The notes: a model not told the origin generated them from the sequence alone. 64,000 bases of DNA from Ampullaceana balthica (GCA_944989445.1 CALYLW010000434.1:720799-784798); one strand, 5' to 3'; shown: positions 1 to 12,455, counted from the stretch's first letter. Numbers and translations: made by a program.

Positions 1-599
1 TTTTAAGCTACGAGCATCTCCTGAAATATAAACTTTACAATTTTCTATATCACAATCTATCTCTATATCATCGCATTCCTTCTTGACCTCTTCTATCAAT
101 TTAGTTCTAACAAGAAGAATTAGTTCATCTTGCCTGAACTCAAGAACTAGATTTTCATTTCGTGTGGTTGGACTCATGGTTTGTTGCAGGGAGATATTAG
201 ATTTGTTTCCATAGTTACCAGAATGAAATCTTTCATCAGAGTATGAGGACTTTGACACTTTGGGTTGACTCCAATTTGTTGATGATTTGTCATCATCTAA
301 GCTAGTATCAGCTTTAATTTTGCTCTGCTCATGGCCAGAAATTTGACTATGCACTTGAACTGAAGGCTGATTTCCCCCATACATGCAGTTGAAGGCTTGG
401 GTGGAGGAATCCTCATACCGCTCGTAGTTACTGTTTTGTTGAAAAGGATTATCCGCTGTCAGGTTTTGACAATTTAATCGATGTCGATTTTTTTCATATG
501 CTCTATAAGTCTCAGCTGTAAGACTTGGATGAAAATAGCGCACATCTAAATGAATTCCATTGATTGCATGATTAGCCTCAGTAAGCATTCTGGAAACAC
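1..599 (-). CDS. PARP10/14-like gene, downstream exon (partial; runs off the window)
   Basis: One open frame of about 199 codons spans the exon. Its 5' edge is a good acceptor (pyrimidine-rich TTTCTTATATGTAG, then GTG, at 600/599). The two leftover bases complete an Arg codon with the single leftover base of the exon ending at 7939, so the phases match exactly. The first residues (SRMLTEANHAINGIHLDVR) are the last helix and strand of an RRM that begins in that exon. A polar, Ser/Asn-rich linker follows. The end (LVLEFRQDELILLVRTKL, then KVYISGDARSLK) looks like the KH-like modules of PARP14 or DTX3L. The order RRM then KH-like suggests a mono-ADP-ribosyltransferase of the PARP10/14 group; the catalytic domain would lie beyond base 1. 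DTX3L-like is the main alternative. Frame and splice are seen; family is inferred. Confidence 0.6.
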
Positions 600-1455
600 C
601 TACATATAAGAAATAAGAAATCTAAGAACTTATATTATTAAGCTTTATGTATCGCGTACGGTATACGGGTTAATGTACACCCAGAGTAAAAGTAGACAAC
701 TAACAAATAAAATATTATTATTAAAGCTACAGATGTCAAATTTTCACTAAAACTATTTGAAAAATACATGCAATACAATAACACATAACAAAATATTTTT
801 ATTGAAAAAGTCTTCAATGCAATTTAGAGTTAACTACCAACATATAAAAATTCTTTTGATTTTCCTGAGCCTTTAAAAATTATTATTATTTTTTAAACTC
901 TTCTTTTCTTATCCATAGTTTCATTCAGCTTCTGGCTCTTCTTCCATCTAAGTTGCCTTGACCTTGATCATTTATTTGTGTGCTTTAGTATGCATAGTAT
1001 TAAATACTAATTTTTTGTCGTAGTGATGATACCGGTATATAATATTATTTTAAAACATTTAACATACGATACTGCCCAAAGTTGAATATATTCAATTATA
1101 TAATTCGGATCCATGGCCATGGTTGATTATAATCTAATATAACAGCGATGTAACATCCTTACTGACAGCCAAGATCAACTATTTCCCCTTGATTATTGAC
1201 TTTACTATTGTATTCAGGGATTTATTTGCATAGTCAAAAGGCGTGATAAGGCTAAGGCATAATTAATAAGTAGGGTTATTGTTATGAATAAATAAAAATA
1301 TATGAATGAATTATGAATATAATATAAGCTTTCTGATGTATCTTTAACTTTAAAGTAGTCTAATTAGCTAGAGATTATTTATGAAAATAGAATTAAGTAA
1401 GCCTAAAATTAGTTTATGATAATGTATTTCCAAGAAATATTTTATATCATAATTA

Positions 1456-1686
1456 ATGTTCCCTTTAAGCTGCTCGGCCTCTGAGATATCTAACCGATGC
1501 CTCGTCGCAGATAGAATTACCGCGAAACATATTTTGATAAGGATAAAATATAATATCTATTTTTGTGGTGGTAAAACTTTGCATATTAAAATGGATGCTG
1601 CGCAAATATGCAAACGAGTTTTTTTTTCTTTGCACACGAGTTTTTTTTTAGTTTGCTTACCGACCTACGAACCTTAGAGGAAACAT
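1456..1686 (-). mobile_element. Short MITE, AATGTTCCCT family, copy 1
   Basis: Starts AATGTTCCCTTTAAG and ends AGGAAACATT, near-perfect inverted termini. Related copies lie at 6226-6410, 25734-25908 and 59866-60047. The interior shares a GTGCAAAG/TTTGCACAC segment and a GC-rich patch with them. No coding capacity. Confidence 0.6.
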
Positions 1687-2448
1687 TGATCTCCATGCAT
1701 TTATTGATTACATATTTTTTGTTGTTGATACATTTGTTTTATCTAATTTAATATACTTAAATTTAAAGAATACTATCTAAATAACTTCCTAAAATAACCT
1801 AAAACTTGTTGAGCAGAGTTTTACATATTTGAATACCTCTTACTTAAGGTATCAGTGGGTCAAAATATTGAAAATCGGCTAATTTCTCCTGTTGTTCTTT
1901 TGACGTAATATTTACAAATCTTCCTATGTTTTAAAATATTTAATGTTCTTACTTTTTTTCATCTCGTAAGTAAAATAGATATCCATAATTGCAGGGATAT
2001 TTTGATAGTACATTGGCTTCATGGCATTTCCATTTAATGTAATTTTCTACAAATTCAACACTTATCAATGCTTGATCCCATTGCACAGAAATAATGAAGT
2101 ATTTTTTCACTGGTGCAACCAAAATGTCAAACTCATACGAAACAGCAAGCAGAATTCTTGAAATATCTGTAATATGGTATTAAAAATTATTGGGGGATTT
2201 TAATACATTTGAATTAATAGGAAAACAAAAAACTTTTTGTAACAGATTGAGATTTTAAGGATTTTTTAAAGATAAAATAGAGTAAGCTTAAAAAATATAA
2301 ATTATATAATCAGCTAAAATTGGTATTTTTAATAAAGACAACGTCTTATGATGTGATCATAGATAAGGATACTTGGATTTTTGCCAGCAAATATTTGTCG
2401 AATTCTTTTCACCTTGAGTGATCAATAAAATATTACCGCACATCATTA

Positions 2449-2725
2449 GGGGCCATCCATAAAGTACGTCACGCTATTTTTGAAAATGTTTACCCCCCCC
2501 CCTCCCCCTGTCACAAACTGTCACACATCTCGGACTCCCCCCCCCCTAAAGTAAGTCACACTTTCGAACAAAAATGGTGTTTTTTATTAACAAAATAATC
2601 AAAATTTAATATAAAACAGCGTGACGTCCCACATGACCGGACCCCCCTCCCCCCTGTCACAAACTGTATCACTTTCTTACACCCCCTTCCCCCTCTGGAG
2701 CGTGACGTAATTTATGGACGGCCCC
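2449..2725. mobile_element. MITE with GGGGCC TIRs, TTA target duplication
   Basis: Inverted termini GGGGCCATCCATAAAGTACG at the left and, read inward from the right, GGGGCCGTCCATAAATTACG, both continuing TCACGCT. The element is flanked by TTA on both sides (2446-2448 and 2726-2728). TTA duplications and G-rich termini fit PIF/Harbinger-type elements; the superfamily is inferred. The interior has C-rich runs and CGTGACGTC-like palindromes. Confidence 0.7.
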
Positions 2726-3254
2726 TTAGTATATAAGTTGGTCGAAACGTTTAAAAATGAATTTTTCCATTAATAAAGCTTTAATTTTTTTTAAAAAGTT
2801 GATCACAAAATTCGCGTCGGTATCTTGTATATCATTTGTATAAAATGATAAGATTCCATAATAAACATATTTCGTGAACTTAGCCTACTTTGGTGTGCGC
2901 ATTAGAATTAAGGTACATTATAACGCTACATTTATTATTATTTTCAAAATTTGAAAACAGTTCGAATTTATACATGTTTTGTTAAATTTTAACAAATATG
3001 CTTGACATACGGGACTAGTATAGTTAAGGGACCCCGAAAATTTGTTAACATTATTTTGAGACTGCAGATATCTTTTTTTAAAAAAAAGAGAGTTCTATAA
3101 TTGTAAGTTATTTAACAGAACCTGCATTTTAAGTGCTCTACGTCTGCTCTGTACGCGTTGATGAATAGTAGGGTTTTTAATAAACAGCATTGACCAAAAT
3201 AGCATAACTTCAAAAGAGGCTTGTTGCAAATATATTGAGTCATGTAAAATATTA

Positions 3255-3375
3255 TTGAAATGTAACAAAGCACACAAAAAAAACAACAAAAAAAACAACA
3301 ACAAAACAACACAAAAACAAAAACAACAAAACAACTAATAAAAAAAAACAAGCAAACAAAACAAAACAACAACAT
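3255..3375. repeat. A/C-rich low-complexity tract (AAC-type)
   Basis: Runs of A interrupted by single C, mostly AAC and AAAAC units. It produces artefactual Phe/Cys-rich open frames on the minus strand. Confidence 0.8.
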
Positions 3376-3970
3376 AATTATACATAGGAATTAATCCTGC
3401 TTCAATTATTTTATGACAAAGGCATTATTTTCTTTCCTGTGTAATTGCAATAAAAGTATTAATTTCCAACACATTTTTATATACATTTCACCTTAATCCT
3501 TATATCGCATTTAAGATAACAAAAGTCTATAGTATAAAGTGAATCGAAATGGTCGTTCCCATTCATATCATTAATAAAAGAGTCAGTGGCATTTACATAT
3601 GATGTTACTTATTACTTACCTATGATTGTGTGTGTGTTTTCCAAAAATAGAATTAGTGAGTCTGGACAATCGGTCTGAATTATGTGATTAACTCTTACAC
3701 CTGCTCGTTTCCTAACAAAATCTAACAACTCATTTTTAAAAACCAGGTTTCCTTAAGATCTCTCCATGGACAGAAATTCTGTCACAAAAGAATTCGAGCC
3801 CATTTTGTTGACACAATCTGATGTTCAGTATGTTGCTCCCGAAAGGATCGTGATTCACTTGGCAAACCATCTGAGCACCTTAAAAAGGGGAAATAAGTAA
3901 ATTGATGAGACAGAATAGAGATAGTTACAAAGGATCGGTAGTTAAATAGACATTAAATGGATAATTATAT

Positions 3971-3979
3971 AATATATAT

Positions 3980-4013
<34 letters not shown>

Positions 4014-4026
4014 ATTTATATATATA
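3971..4026. repeat. TA dinucleotide repeat
   Basis: Uninterrupted or nearly uninterrupted TA units; one of several TA tracts that mark the ends of the AT-rich elements in this intron. Confidence 0.9.
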
Positions 4027-4566
4027 CTTTAGGGCTGGTACCGATTAAAAAAATTTGTTCGATTAATCGGGAAAAAAATTTAATAGATTAATCAAATAAT
4101 TTCGATTAATTATATCTTTTATAACGCATATATAGATCCCATTGTCTCGATTATTTATTATCACTAAATCGGTTAAATCGAGGTAATTTCATGGCTTCCG
4201 AATTTTGTGACGCAACACAGCAAATTCGTTCTGCTATGCAAGAAATAAGGAAGAAAGTATTTTTGTTTACGTATGTATGTAAAAAAAAATTATAAATAAA
4301 ATTGGGGAAAAAATTATTAGAAATATTTTCAAAGATTTTAATTGAATTTTAACCTATCAAATTGAATTTAATAGATTAAATTTAAAACTATTAATCGATT
4401 AATTAATTAACCCAAATATATTAGGGCTGCGGAAATTACGATTAATTTCTCGATTAATCGTTAAAAAAATTAAAAATTAAAATATTTTTTAACGATTAAT
4501 CTACCCATCACTTACAAATTATTGGAAGTCATAAAGTAATTATATATATATATATACATATATATA

Positions 4567-4614
<48 letters not shown>

Positions 4615-4869
4615 GGCTGTTAGCGATTAATTTAAATTTAATCGTTAAATTTTGAAAAATTAACGATTAATTTATCGTTATTTCGATTAAAGCCAAAAAT
4701 TAAAATTTATTATGTCATAAGTAACACTTATTAAACGTTCTTGTTGAAAATCTAAATAACACTGGAGTGTCTCCTTTTAACCAACTACGCAAAAAGACAA
4801 GTGTGTTGACATTATTTGGTTCAAGTGATGAGCGCGTCTAATTGACAATATAACCAGCCGAGTTGAACA

Positions 4870-5285
4870 ATCATTCACATGGAACTGAGGTAACTGGTAT
4901 GCACAAAACGGTCTTGGCAAGGAATGGCATTATCGGATATTGGTGGTCATGAAGTTTCCACCATTGTAGCTGGCCCAATGTCATCACCAACGAAGACCTC
5001 TGGCAACGCACACAACAAAAGCCAGTGGATGAGCTAATACGCCAGCGCAGATAGAGATGGATTGGCCACACTCTCAGAAAACATACATCCAGCATTGTGA
5101 GACAAGAAAAAAAGAGGTCGTCTCAAAATGACCTGGAGAAGGGAACTGGAGGCAGACACCAAAATGAGCGGGCACAGCTGGGGGCAGATAGAAATATTGG
5201 CGCAGGACCGGGATGCCTGGAGAACCTTTGTTCGTGGCCTATGCCCCAGATGGGACGAAGGGCGATGATGATGATGATGATTGTA
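4870..5285 (+). mobile_element. LINE 3' end, truncated, with GAT-repeat tail
   Basis: Conceptual translation gives the typical end of an invertebrate non-LTR reverse transcriptase: ITNEDLWQRTQQKPVDELI, then RWIGHTLRK, then TWRRELEADTK, then ILAQDRDAWRTFVRGLCP. The frame breaks at an A run near 5107, and TAG precedes RWIGH. The 3' end is a short (GAT)n tail at 5263-5281, as in many LINEs. The copy is severely 5' truncated and sits inside the AT-rich element cluster. Confidence 0.65.
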
Positions 5286-5679
5286 GAGGGTTAATGTATT
5301 CAGGAACTTTCATCTGCATTTTGTAACGCTGTAATTCATCAGAAGAGCTGTCATAATTTTCTGTCTCTTAGTAAGAGTTCATTACTGCCATTAGCTTAAT
5401 ACGCTTTTCATTTGGTTTGATAATAAGGCGAAATTTTAGAACCATGGTAGGCAAACTTTATCAAAATTTTGAACAATCCCGTCAATCAATACTTTAAAAC
5501 CAAAATAATCGTGTAATCGTCAGGAAATTAATTATTTATCGGCTGCTATTTTGATTATTTTTAAAAAATTTTTTGACTTCCAATAATTTGTAAGTGATGG
5601 GTTGATTAATTATTAAAAATAATTTAATCGTTAAATTTTTTAACGATTAATCTAGAAATTAATCGTTATTTCCGCAGCC

Positions 5680-5739
<60 letters not shown>

Positions 5740-6225
5740 TTCTGTGTAGTTTTTAAATTTTTTGTTTCTTCAGCCCATTCAATAAATCTTTGTAAATTTG
5801 AATGTACCAATGTGCCGGCTCATTGAAAATGTTATAGAAATGTATCTTGTTATAAGAAGTAATGCCAATGTCATTACTGTAATGATAGAGATTGATAATT
5901 CACAATAATAAACTAATTTGACTGATTTTGTAAATTAGTTTAATTAATAATCAAGATATGACTTAAGCGATTATCAAAGCGATGCATAAACACACAAAAT
6001 CTGCTCATGACCTTCTGATTCCGATTTTAGCCATTCACCCCATGCCAGTTCACAAAATGCCTGGTCCATTTCCGAATTCAAGAAGAGATCGGGCATTGGT
6101 CAGCCATTGTAAGGTGATAGCCATCTATCATTTTGACCTTTTGCCAGCCAGTTACCAATTTAGTCCATTTCGGACTTTAGCCGAGTTATAAATATATGTA
6201 AGCGAAGTGTTAGAACCATGTTAGC

Positions 6226-6410
6226 AATTTTCCCTTTAAGCAGCGCGGCTGCGCAGATATTTGACCGACGCCACGCAGGAGTTTAGAATCACCGCATAGC
6301 AAATTTTGTAAAATATTACACCAAAAATGGACGTTGTGCAACTTTGCCCACGAGTTTTTTTTAAAAACTTTGCACACGGACTAACGAAGCTTAGACTTAG
6401 AGGGAACATT
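6226..6410 (-). mobile_element. AATGTTCCCT-family MITE, copy 2
   Basis: Begins AATTTTCCCTTTAAGC and ends AGAGGGAACATT. Same orientation as the copy at 1456. Confidence 0.65.
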
Positions 6411-6681
6411 GCATGGTAGGCAAACGATTGTTTCTCAATGGACACAATAACCTTTATCAACATTTTGAACATTCAAGTCAGTCAATAGTTTAAAAACAAA
6501 ATTTTTGTGTAATCGTCCGGAAATTAGTTTATATTTATCGGCCGAAATATTTTACTTTTTGACTTCCAGTACATTTATAAGTGGTGGGTTGATTAATCGT
6601 TAAAAAAATATTTAATCGTTAAAATTTTTAATCGAGAAATTAATCGTTAATTACCAGAGCCCTAATATATATATATATATA

Positions 6682-7880
6682 TAGTGGTACCTCGGTATAC
6701 GTCCTTAATCCGTTCCAGACCCTTTGAAAGTATACCAAATTGGACGTACACCAAGCGTATTTTTTCCATAAGAAATACAGAGAAAAACATCAATCCGCTC
6801 CCATGAAACAAATCATGTTGTTATTTACATATTTATACATTTATTTTTTACGTGGTTGTATACCATAAATTAAACACAGCTTATTACTAAAATACCTTAA
6901 TAAAAAGAACTTAGACGATTTTTTACTGTTTTTCTGTTATCCGGATCAACACGCTCTACTATATTGTCCCTGATCTTTGTTTTTGTAATCAATTTCACCC
7001 ATTTCGCAACATTTGCCCATTAAATAAAGTCGTAGCTATTCACAACCAAAGAAATCGTCATCTCCCCGTTCGGTATGCTGCAACTAAGTCCCAGACACGC
7101 ACGCCAATTTCATCCTCTAAAACTCTGAAACAATATCTTTTTTTCAACTCCGTAGTGATACTAACCATTGTTTTTATTGGCTCCTCTGGTAAACTTTCTT
7201 AGATCTTATGTTATGTGAATTTAGTCATACTTTACCAAAAATATACAAAATCATGTTATAATTTATTTTTTGTATGAGGTGTTTACTGTATGATAGCAAC
7301 TCCCGCAATAACACACTTGAGAAACGCGAAGTGTAATTCCTACAAGTTACGTATGCGTGATGTGTCATTTTGACTCACAGGAACAGTCCAAAAATGACGT
7401 CACGGACGCGGGGGGGGGGTGGGTGGGGGTGAAACATTTTGGGGTGAGAGGGAGGGTGATGTTTGAGACACGTGACGTCACATCAAAACCCTTAACTTTA
7501 AATAAAAGTTCCACTGAAGTATTTGATTGATTACAATTTGTTTAATGACATTTTAAATGTGTGTTATGATATTATAATGTAGCCTCACATTAAATACATA
7601 CTTAAATTCAATAAAAAGATTTGAAACATGCTCATTTTCAAATAGGTAATACGGCTTTTATGGGAGGGGGCGCAGCTATGTGACGTCATGTTTGAGGGGA
7701 GGGTCTAACTATTCGTGACCACAAGTGACGAATGGGGAGGCTGGGAAGTCGGCAAAAATGCGTGAAGCAGGCAGTTCGTATTCCAAACAAAAGTCGTATA
7801 CCAAGCATAATGTCTCGCATCCAAACAGGACGTATACCAATTTGGACTTATACCAAAGTAGACGTATACCGAGGTACCAC
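6682..7880. mobile_element. TIR element GTGGTACCTCGG (Tc1/mariner/pogo type), non-autonomous
   Basis: The first 20 bases, GTGGTACCTCGGTATACGTC, are repeated as an exact inverted copy ending at 7880. Both ends lie in TA-rich sequence, compatible with TA target duplication. The interior lacks a transposase frame and holds a second element at about 7385-7775. Confidence 0.7.
7385..7775. mobile_element. G-rich MITE family A, copy 1 (nested)
   Basis: Shares a block running from ACGTGACGTCACATCAAA through AAAGTTCCACT to TATTTGATTG, plus G-rich flanks, with the copy at about 22797-23192. It is nested in the 6682-7880 element. Boundaries are approximate. Confidence 0.5.
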
Positions 7881-7938
7881 CGTATATATATACAATAGAT
7901 GTGTTTGTACTTATATAAAACAAAACATTTATACTTAC

Positions 7939-9851
7939 GTTGTTCTGAAGTAAAAGTAATGTAAACCACGCCAGCAAACGTGTCCATTACGACATTCTCA
8001 GTGTATGAGCCCCGGAGCAGCTGATTAAAGTATTTCGTCAAAGCCTGCGGTTCTCTGATTGGATTAGCTGTGGTTACGATAACTGTCCTTGTGTGGCCTG
8101 TCATGTCCACTGGATTGTTGTTCACAGGAATTGGGGACTGTGTGGTTCTCACAAAACGATTCTCTACACTGTGATCTGCCTCCTTGAAAGTAGCGGATTG
8201 ATGCTGATTGTGGGGGAATGCAGTGGATTGTTGTGGCTTATTGAAGGTTGTGGCCGGTTGTGGTAGATTATGGTGGGATGTGGCCGACTGTTGTGGATTG
8301 TTGTGGGCTGTATTTGATTGTGGTGGATTATTGTAGGTTGTGCCAGGTTGTGGTGGATTCTGGTGGACTGTAGTGAATTTTGGTGGATTATAGCAGGTTG
8401 TGTCCATTTGTGAGGGATTGTGGTAGACAGTAGTGGATTGTGGTGGATTATAGCAGGTTGTGTCCATTTGTGATGGATTGTGGTGGACAGTAGTGGATTG
8501 TGGTAGATTATAGAAGGTTGTGTCCATCTGTGGTGGATTTTGGAGGCCTATATTGGATTGTGGTGGACTATGGTAGGTTGTTGGCATTTGTGGTGGAACT
8601 TGTTGGCCTGTAGTAGATTGAGATGGATTTTGGAAGGCTGTGGCTGATTGTGGTGGATTATGGTAGGTTGTGGGCATTTGTGGTGGAACTTGTTGGCCTG
8701 TAGTAGATTGAGATGGATTTTGGAAGGCTGTGGCTGATTGTGGTGGATTATGGTAGGTTGTAGTCGGTTGTGGTGGATTATGGTAGGTTGTGGGCATTTG
8801 TGGTGGAACTTGTTGGCCTGTAGTAGATTGAGATGGATTTTGGAAGGTTGTGGCTGATTGTGGTGGATTATGATAGGTCGTAGTCGGTTACGGTGAGTTT
8901 TGGTGGCCTGTAGTAGATTGTGATGGATTATAGTAGGCTGCGGTTTGTTGTAGTGGATCGTAGTGGCCTATTGTGTATTCTGAAGGATTATATTGATTTA
9001 TGTCCGATTGTGGTACATTATTTTGGATTGTAGTGGATGGTGATGGATTGCTGTAGATTGTGGTGGATTGTATTAAATTCTGAGGGTTATTGGCCACCTG
9101 GTCTTTCTTGGAGCTGTCTCTGGTGAATGAAGTGTTATCCTTTTGTGTTTGAAGATGAATCGGACCAAAGACATACTCTGCCCCAGCAGTTGAAGAGGTC
9201 ATTTTTGAATCTGGAGGGTAATTAGCATCGTAGCTTGGATTAACACTTGCTACATCTGATGGTGAATTATCTGTTTCCCCAGAGGTCATCTCGAATTTTG
9301 ACCTTTGAGGGCTTTGGTCTGCACGATTGGGTGAGGTCTTTGAAGAAGAAGGAAAATAATTCTGATTACTAGAGTCATCATCTTCATCAGTTTCTATTTT
9401 CTGATGACTCGTGTCACCCACTGCACCCGTTACATTTGTCACAATATGCCAGTCTCTATCAATAGTGTCAGAAGGGGAGGAGTCTCTTCTATTTGTGCTG
9501 GAGTCCATAGAACCTGAATAGCGCCTGTGACCTGATGACGAAACTGAGGTTGGACTGAAAGAGGTGTCTCCGCTTTGGTCTTCAAAGTTATCTTTCCCAA
9601 TATATTTTGAGGTTCCATAACTGTTTCTATCTCGTGAATTAGTATCAGAAGGGGAGGAATCTCTTCTATTTGTGCTGGAGTCCATAGAACCTGAATAGCG
9701 CCTGTGACCTGATGACGACACTGAGGTTGGACTGAAAGAGGTGTCTCCACTTTGGTCCTCAAAGTTATCTGTCCCAATATATTTTGAGGTTCCATAACTA
9801 TTTTTATCTCGTGAATTATAGTTACGACTCATTTTAGCATTGATTTATCTC
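7939..9851 (-). CDS. PARP10/14-like gene, long exon with decapeptide repeats and start codon
   Basis: The ATG is at 9832. An acceptor (TGTTTTTTCAG at 9852) lies 19 bases upstream, implying an upstream non-coding exon. The reading frame runs 631 codons to the donor at 7938, interrupted only by TAA at codon 315 (8890-8888). Codons 6-123 are two 59-residue repeats (SYGTSKYIG, then SSGHRRYSGSMDSSTNRRDS). A Ser/Asp-rich stretch follows. Codons about 256-550 are about 29 decapeptides of the form xxTTxxxNP(P/S)Q, a disordered Gln/Asn/Pro-rich region. From about codon 580 an RRM starts (RTVIVTTANP, LTKYFNQLLRG, GVVYITFTSEQ) and finishes in the exon at 599. PARP10 and PARP14 have an N-terminal RRM of this type. 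The stop makes this either a null allele or pseudogene, or an assembly error. Confidence 0.65.
8183..9067 (-). repeat. 30-bp coding minisatellite (decapeptide array)
   Basis: About 29 in-frame 30-bp units encode xxTTxxxNP(P/S)Q. A higher-order 90-bp block (SATAFQNPSQ, STTGQQVPPQ, MPTTYHNPPQ) is repeated about three times near 8580-8880. All units keep the frame, which suggests selection on the protein while the array expanded. Confidence 0.85.
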
Positions 9852-10937
9852 CTGAAAAAACAAGTGCTTCATTATAGAATTAACTGTGACACATTCACAC
9901 AAATATTTTAGCCATCGTTATTGTTATTGTCAAGGATAAGGTTCTCTTGAGTTAACTCAAACCAAGCCATGGGTTGAATTTTTAAAATCAATTTATTACG
10001 TGGCCCTGAAAAAATAAATGTGTAAAAAGCAGGTTTATATGCAAGCAATAAGAAAACATGATGCAAGAAATAAGTGCGTCTCAAATGAAACTAATACAAA
10101 TAATAAGAACACTAGAGCTTTCAACAAGAATGCGCACCCATATTTTTACCTTATCTTAGAAAATACTGGATTATGCGCATTCTCAATATATTTAGATGTT
10201 TGAGATTATGTGTGAACTTGAAACGCATTCAATTAAACTTCTAAAAGTATTCGTCTTCGCAAAATACACCCATAATCTATATTTAACATATACACCAAAT
10301 ATAATAGAGTGTAATTAAAAATAACAAATCAAAATGAACCACCACATATTCCTTATAACATATATATATATAAATATATATAAATATATATATCATATTA
10401 TCGTATATATATATATATATGTCATATTATGATGACACAAAAACGCTCTCATAATCTCCTTGCCCAGTGATTTTTTTAAAACTAATACTATTACTATAGT
10501 TTCACTTGTGAAAAATAGAAAACCACAAAAAATCTCGTATTTCATTGTTTAGTTTAAGAAATTCTATTCTTCTACAATCACTTCTTTTTCACAGGAATCT
10601 CTAATTTTGTCAAGGCCGAGTGAATACGTAACACGATGTCAAGGTATTGAAACTAATACACAATAGGTTGCTACGAGACTCCATGCTGTCTTGGTAGATA
10701 TTTTTTCCAGCAAAATGTCAAGGCTGTTTTTCCCCTTAAATACTCAATAGCGATACCATCGCAATTTATCAACGTAAGCAGTTAGGCTTATTAAAAAAAA
10801 ACTGGAGCAAAAACATACCCAGACATTAAATTCATTGACTGAAAAATTTGATCAGTTAGGGTTTGTTCCGAATGGAGGTGGTCAATTTTCTGTCAAATTC
10901 TTTCAAGGAAAAATTTAATGTCATATACTCTGCCGAA
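9852..10937. other. Upstream region of PARP10/14-like gene, no gene seen
   Basis: AT-rich sequence with TA/TAAA tracts at 10359-10425. The only open frame is short and has no family resemblance. A 5' UTR exon could lie here or further upstream but cannot be placed from sequence alone. Confidence 0.5.
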
Positions 10938-11144
10938 CAGATGCGTCACTAGGGGGTGCGGGGAAGGGGGTGCGGATCGTACCGGGTGACACCATCACAA
11001 AGGGTAACACCAAAATGTAAAATTATGTATGCCTCGTTTGTTTTTCAGCAGTGGCAGACTTGGAGGAGGTCTATGGGGTAAATAATAAGGGGGTGACATC
11101 ATGATCAACAACATTGGGTGGCACACCCTCTAGTGATGCCTTTG
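10938..11144. mobile_element. hAT MITE, CAGATGCGTCACTAGGGGG, copy 1
   Basis: Left CAGATGCGTCACTAGGGGGT and right CTCTAGTGATGCCTTTG are inverted termini. The flanking octamers CTGCCGAA and TTTCCGAA are an imperfect 8-bp target duplication. A sister copy is at 28085-28264. Confidence 0.75.
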
Positions 11145-12012
11145 TTTCCGAAAGTTTGACCCCAATATATATAAACAAATATAAGTAAAACAGGAGTAAG
11201 CGCCACTGCACATCACACTCATGACGTCACCGGCTAAAGTACGATGTCTTCTATGTTATCATGAACCGCCGTTTACCGTTAGATTAAAGTCGAACTCCTC
11301 GAAAAAAAAAGAAAAACTTAATTTCTGATTATGGGCTAAATACAAAAACAAAATATGATTTTAAATAAATAAATAAAATGAATAGTTGTATTTGAAACTA
11401 ACAGTAGCCTACAAGCAAAGACATAAAGTAAGTCCTTCTTTTAAACATTATATTGCACGATTCAAATTAAAATGGGAAAAAATATTTTTACCTTTCGATG
11501 ACTGAGATTTTAAAAATGAAGAACTAACCAACATTTAAATAATATTTCGCTTAAAAGTCAAAAAAAGAAGAAGTTAACTCATGCAAAATTTGTTGTCCTA
11601 TTTGCCAGCGCTGCCGATGCCCTTCAGAAGTCCTTCTACAACACGCTTATTATAACCGAGAATGAGTCACGTGAGTTCCAATCAAAAGACCATTGGCTGC
11701 TTTACGTAGCATTTCATTATATATAATTATTGAAGCGTTCCTTTTTTATCCCCGCTGCTTGATGCTGAAGAAAACAACCAGCATTTCCCGAGGAAATACT
11801 AACGATCGTCCTTGAATATAAATGTTTTACCATACTAAGATCAATTCTCCTTACATGGTAATGACTTTGAGATGTTAACAAACTGGTGCAAAATACTTAG
11901 GTACACATTTCATAATTTTTAAAAATATATATATAAAATAAAAAAAATAGGGTTGTACACAAATAAAACAGTTTATATGACTTTGAGATATTTTCCCCAA
12001 AATATTTTGATG

Positions 12013-12087
<75 letters not shown>

Positions 12088-12455
12088 AAGTTCTTTTGAG
12101 ATTGATATTAGAATCATAATTTACGTCTAATCTAATAAATCTAATAAATATATACTAATGGTTTTGATGCATTTTCTGAGCGAAAATTAGATAGAGTCTA
12201 TAGACGGATCTTTCAATGTCAACTATTTCATTTGAAGATAATTTTCAATATATTTTTTCTTTGGAAAATAACAACAATACTCGCAGCAATCGCAGACCCC
12301 GCCTCCAAACCCTCCTACGTCCTTGGTAAATTAACAAAGAACGCGTGATATTTTTTCCCAAGAAATCACTCAGAAAAGACCGGGAATTTTAATTTTCTTG
12401 AAAAATATTGAAATAGGACTGGGAATTCCCGATCTATCGTACATTTTAGTACATC
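11145..12455. other. Non-coding stretch, possible promoter area
   Basis: No coding frame recognised. A TA tract occupies 12014-12088. The segment near 11660-11800 has motif clusters described separately. Confidence 0.4.
11661..11797 (-). promoter_or_regulatory. Candidate promoter motif cluster upstream of PARP10/14-like gene
   Basis: Within 40 bases lie TGAGTCACGTGA (AP-1 overlapping an E-box), CCAATC and CCATTGG (opposed CCAAT boxes). About 100 bases further from the gene is ATTTCCCGAGGAAAT, an interrupted palindrome resembling STAT- or Rel-type sites. A possible donor (CGAAAG then GTAAAA on the minus strand, near 11490) would allow a leader exon here. This is motif spotting only; short motifs occur by chance. 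Confidence 0.2.

Larger units (their letters stand above)
4029..6664. mobile_element. Cluster of overlapping AT-rich TAGGGCTG...ATTAATCG elements
   Basis: Left-type ends with TAGGGCTG followed by CGATTAATCG motifs occur at 4032, 4424 and 4614. Right-type ends occur near 5688 (CCGCAGCC) and 6662 (AGAGCCCTAAT). The left end at 4424 and right end at 5688 form long inverted repeats sharing CTGCGGAAAT and GATTAATTTCT. The ends at 4614 and 6664 appear to belong to a related copy. TA tracts at 4542-4611 and 5684-5737 sit at the boundaries. hAT-type MITEs are the likeliest class. The exact nesting could not be resolved by eye. Confidence 0.5.
600..7938 (-). other. Intron of the PARP10/14-like gene (7.3 kb)
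   Basis: The donor GTAAGT is at 7938-7933 on the minus strand and the acceptor AG at 601-600. The two sides join an RRM without gap or overlap, so a direct splice is likely. The content is almost entirely repeats, listed separately. Stretches 600-1455, 1687-2448 and 2729-3250 are AT-rich with nothing recognised. Confidence 0.6.

Noticed and set aside
3095..3375. Phe/Cys-rich minus-strand frames
   Set aside because: Arise from an A/C-rich low-complexity tract.
9439..9795. 118-codon frame overlapping the PARP10/14-like exon
   Set aside because: Out-of-frame shadow of the 59-residue repeats; the main frame has splice and domain support.
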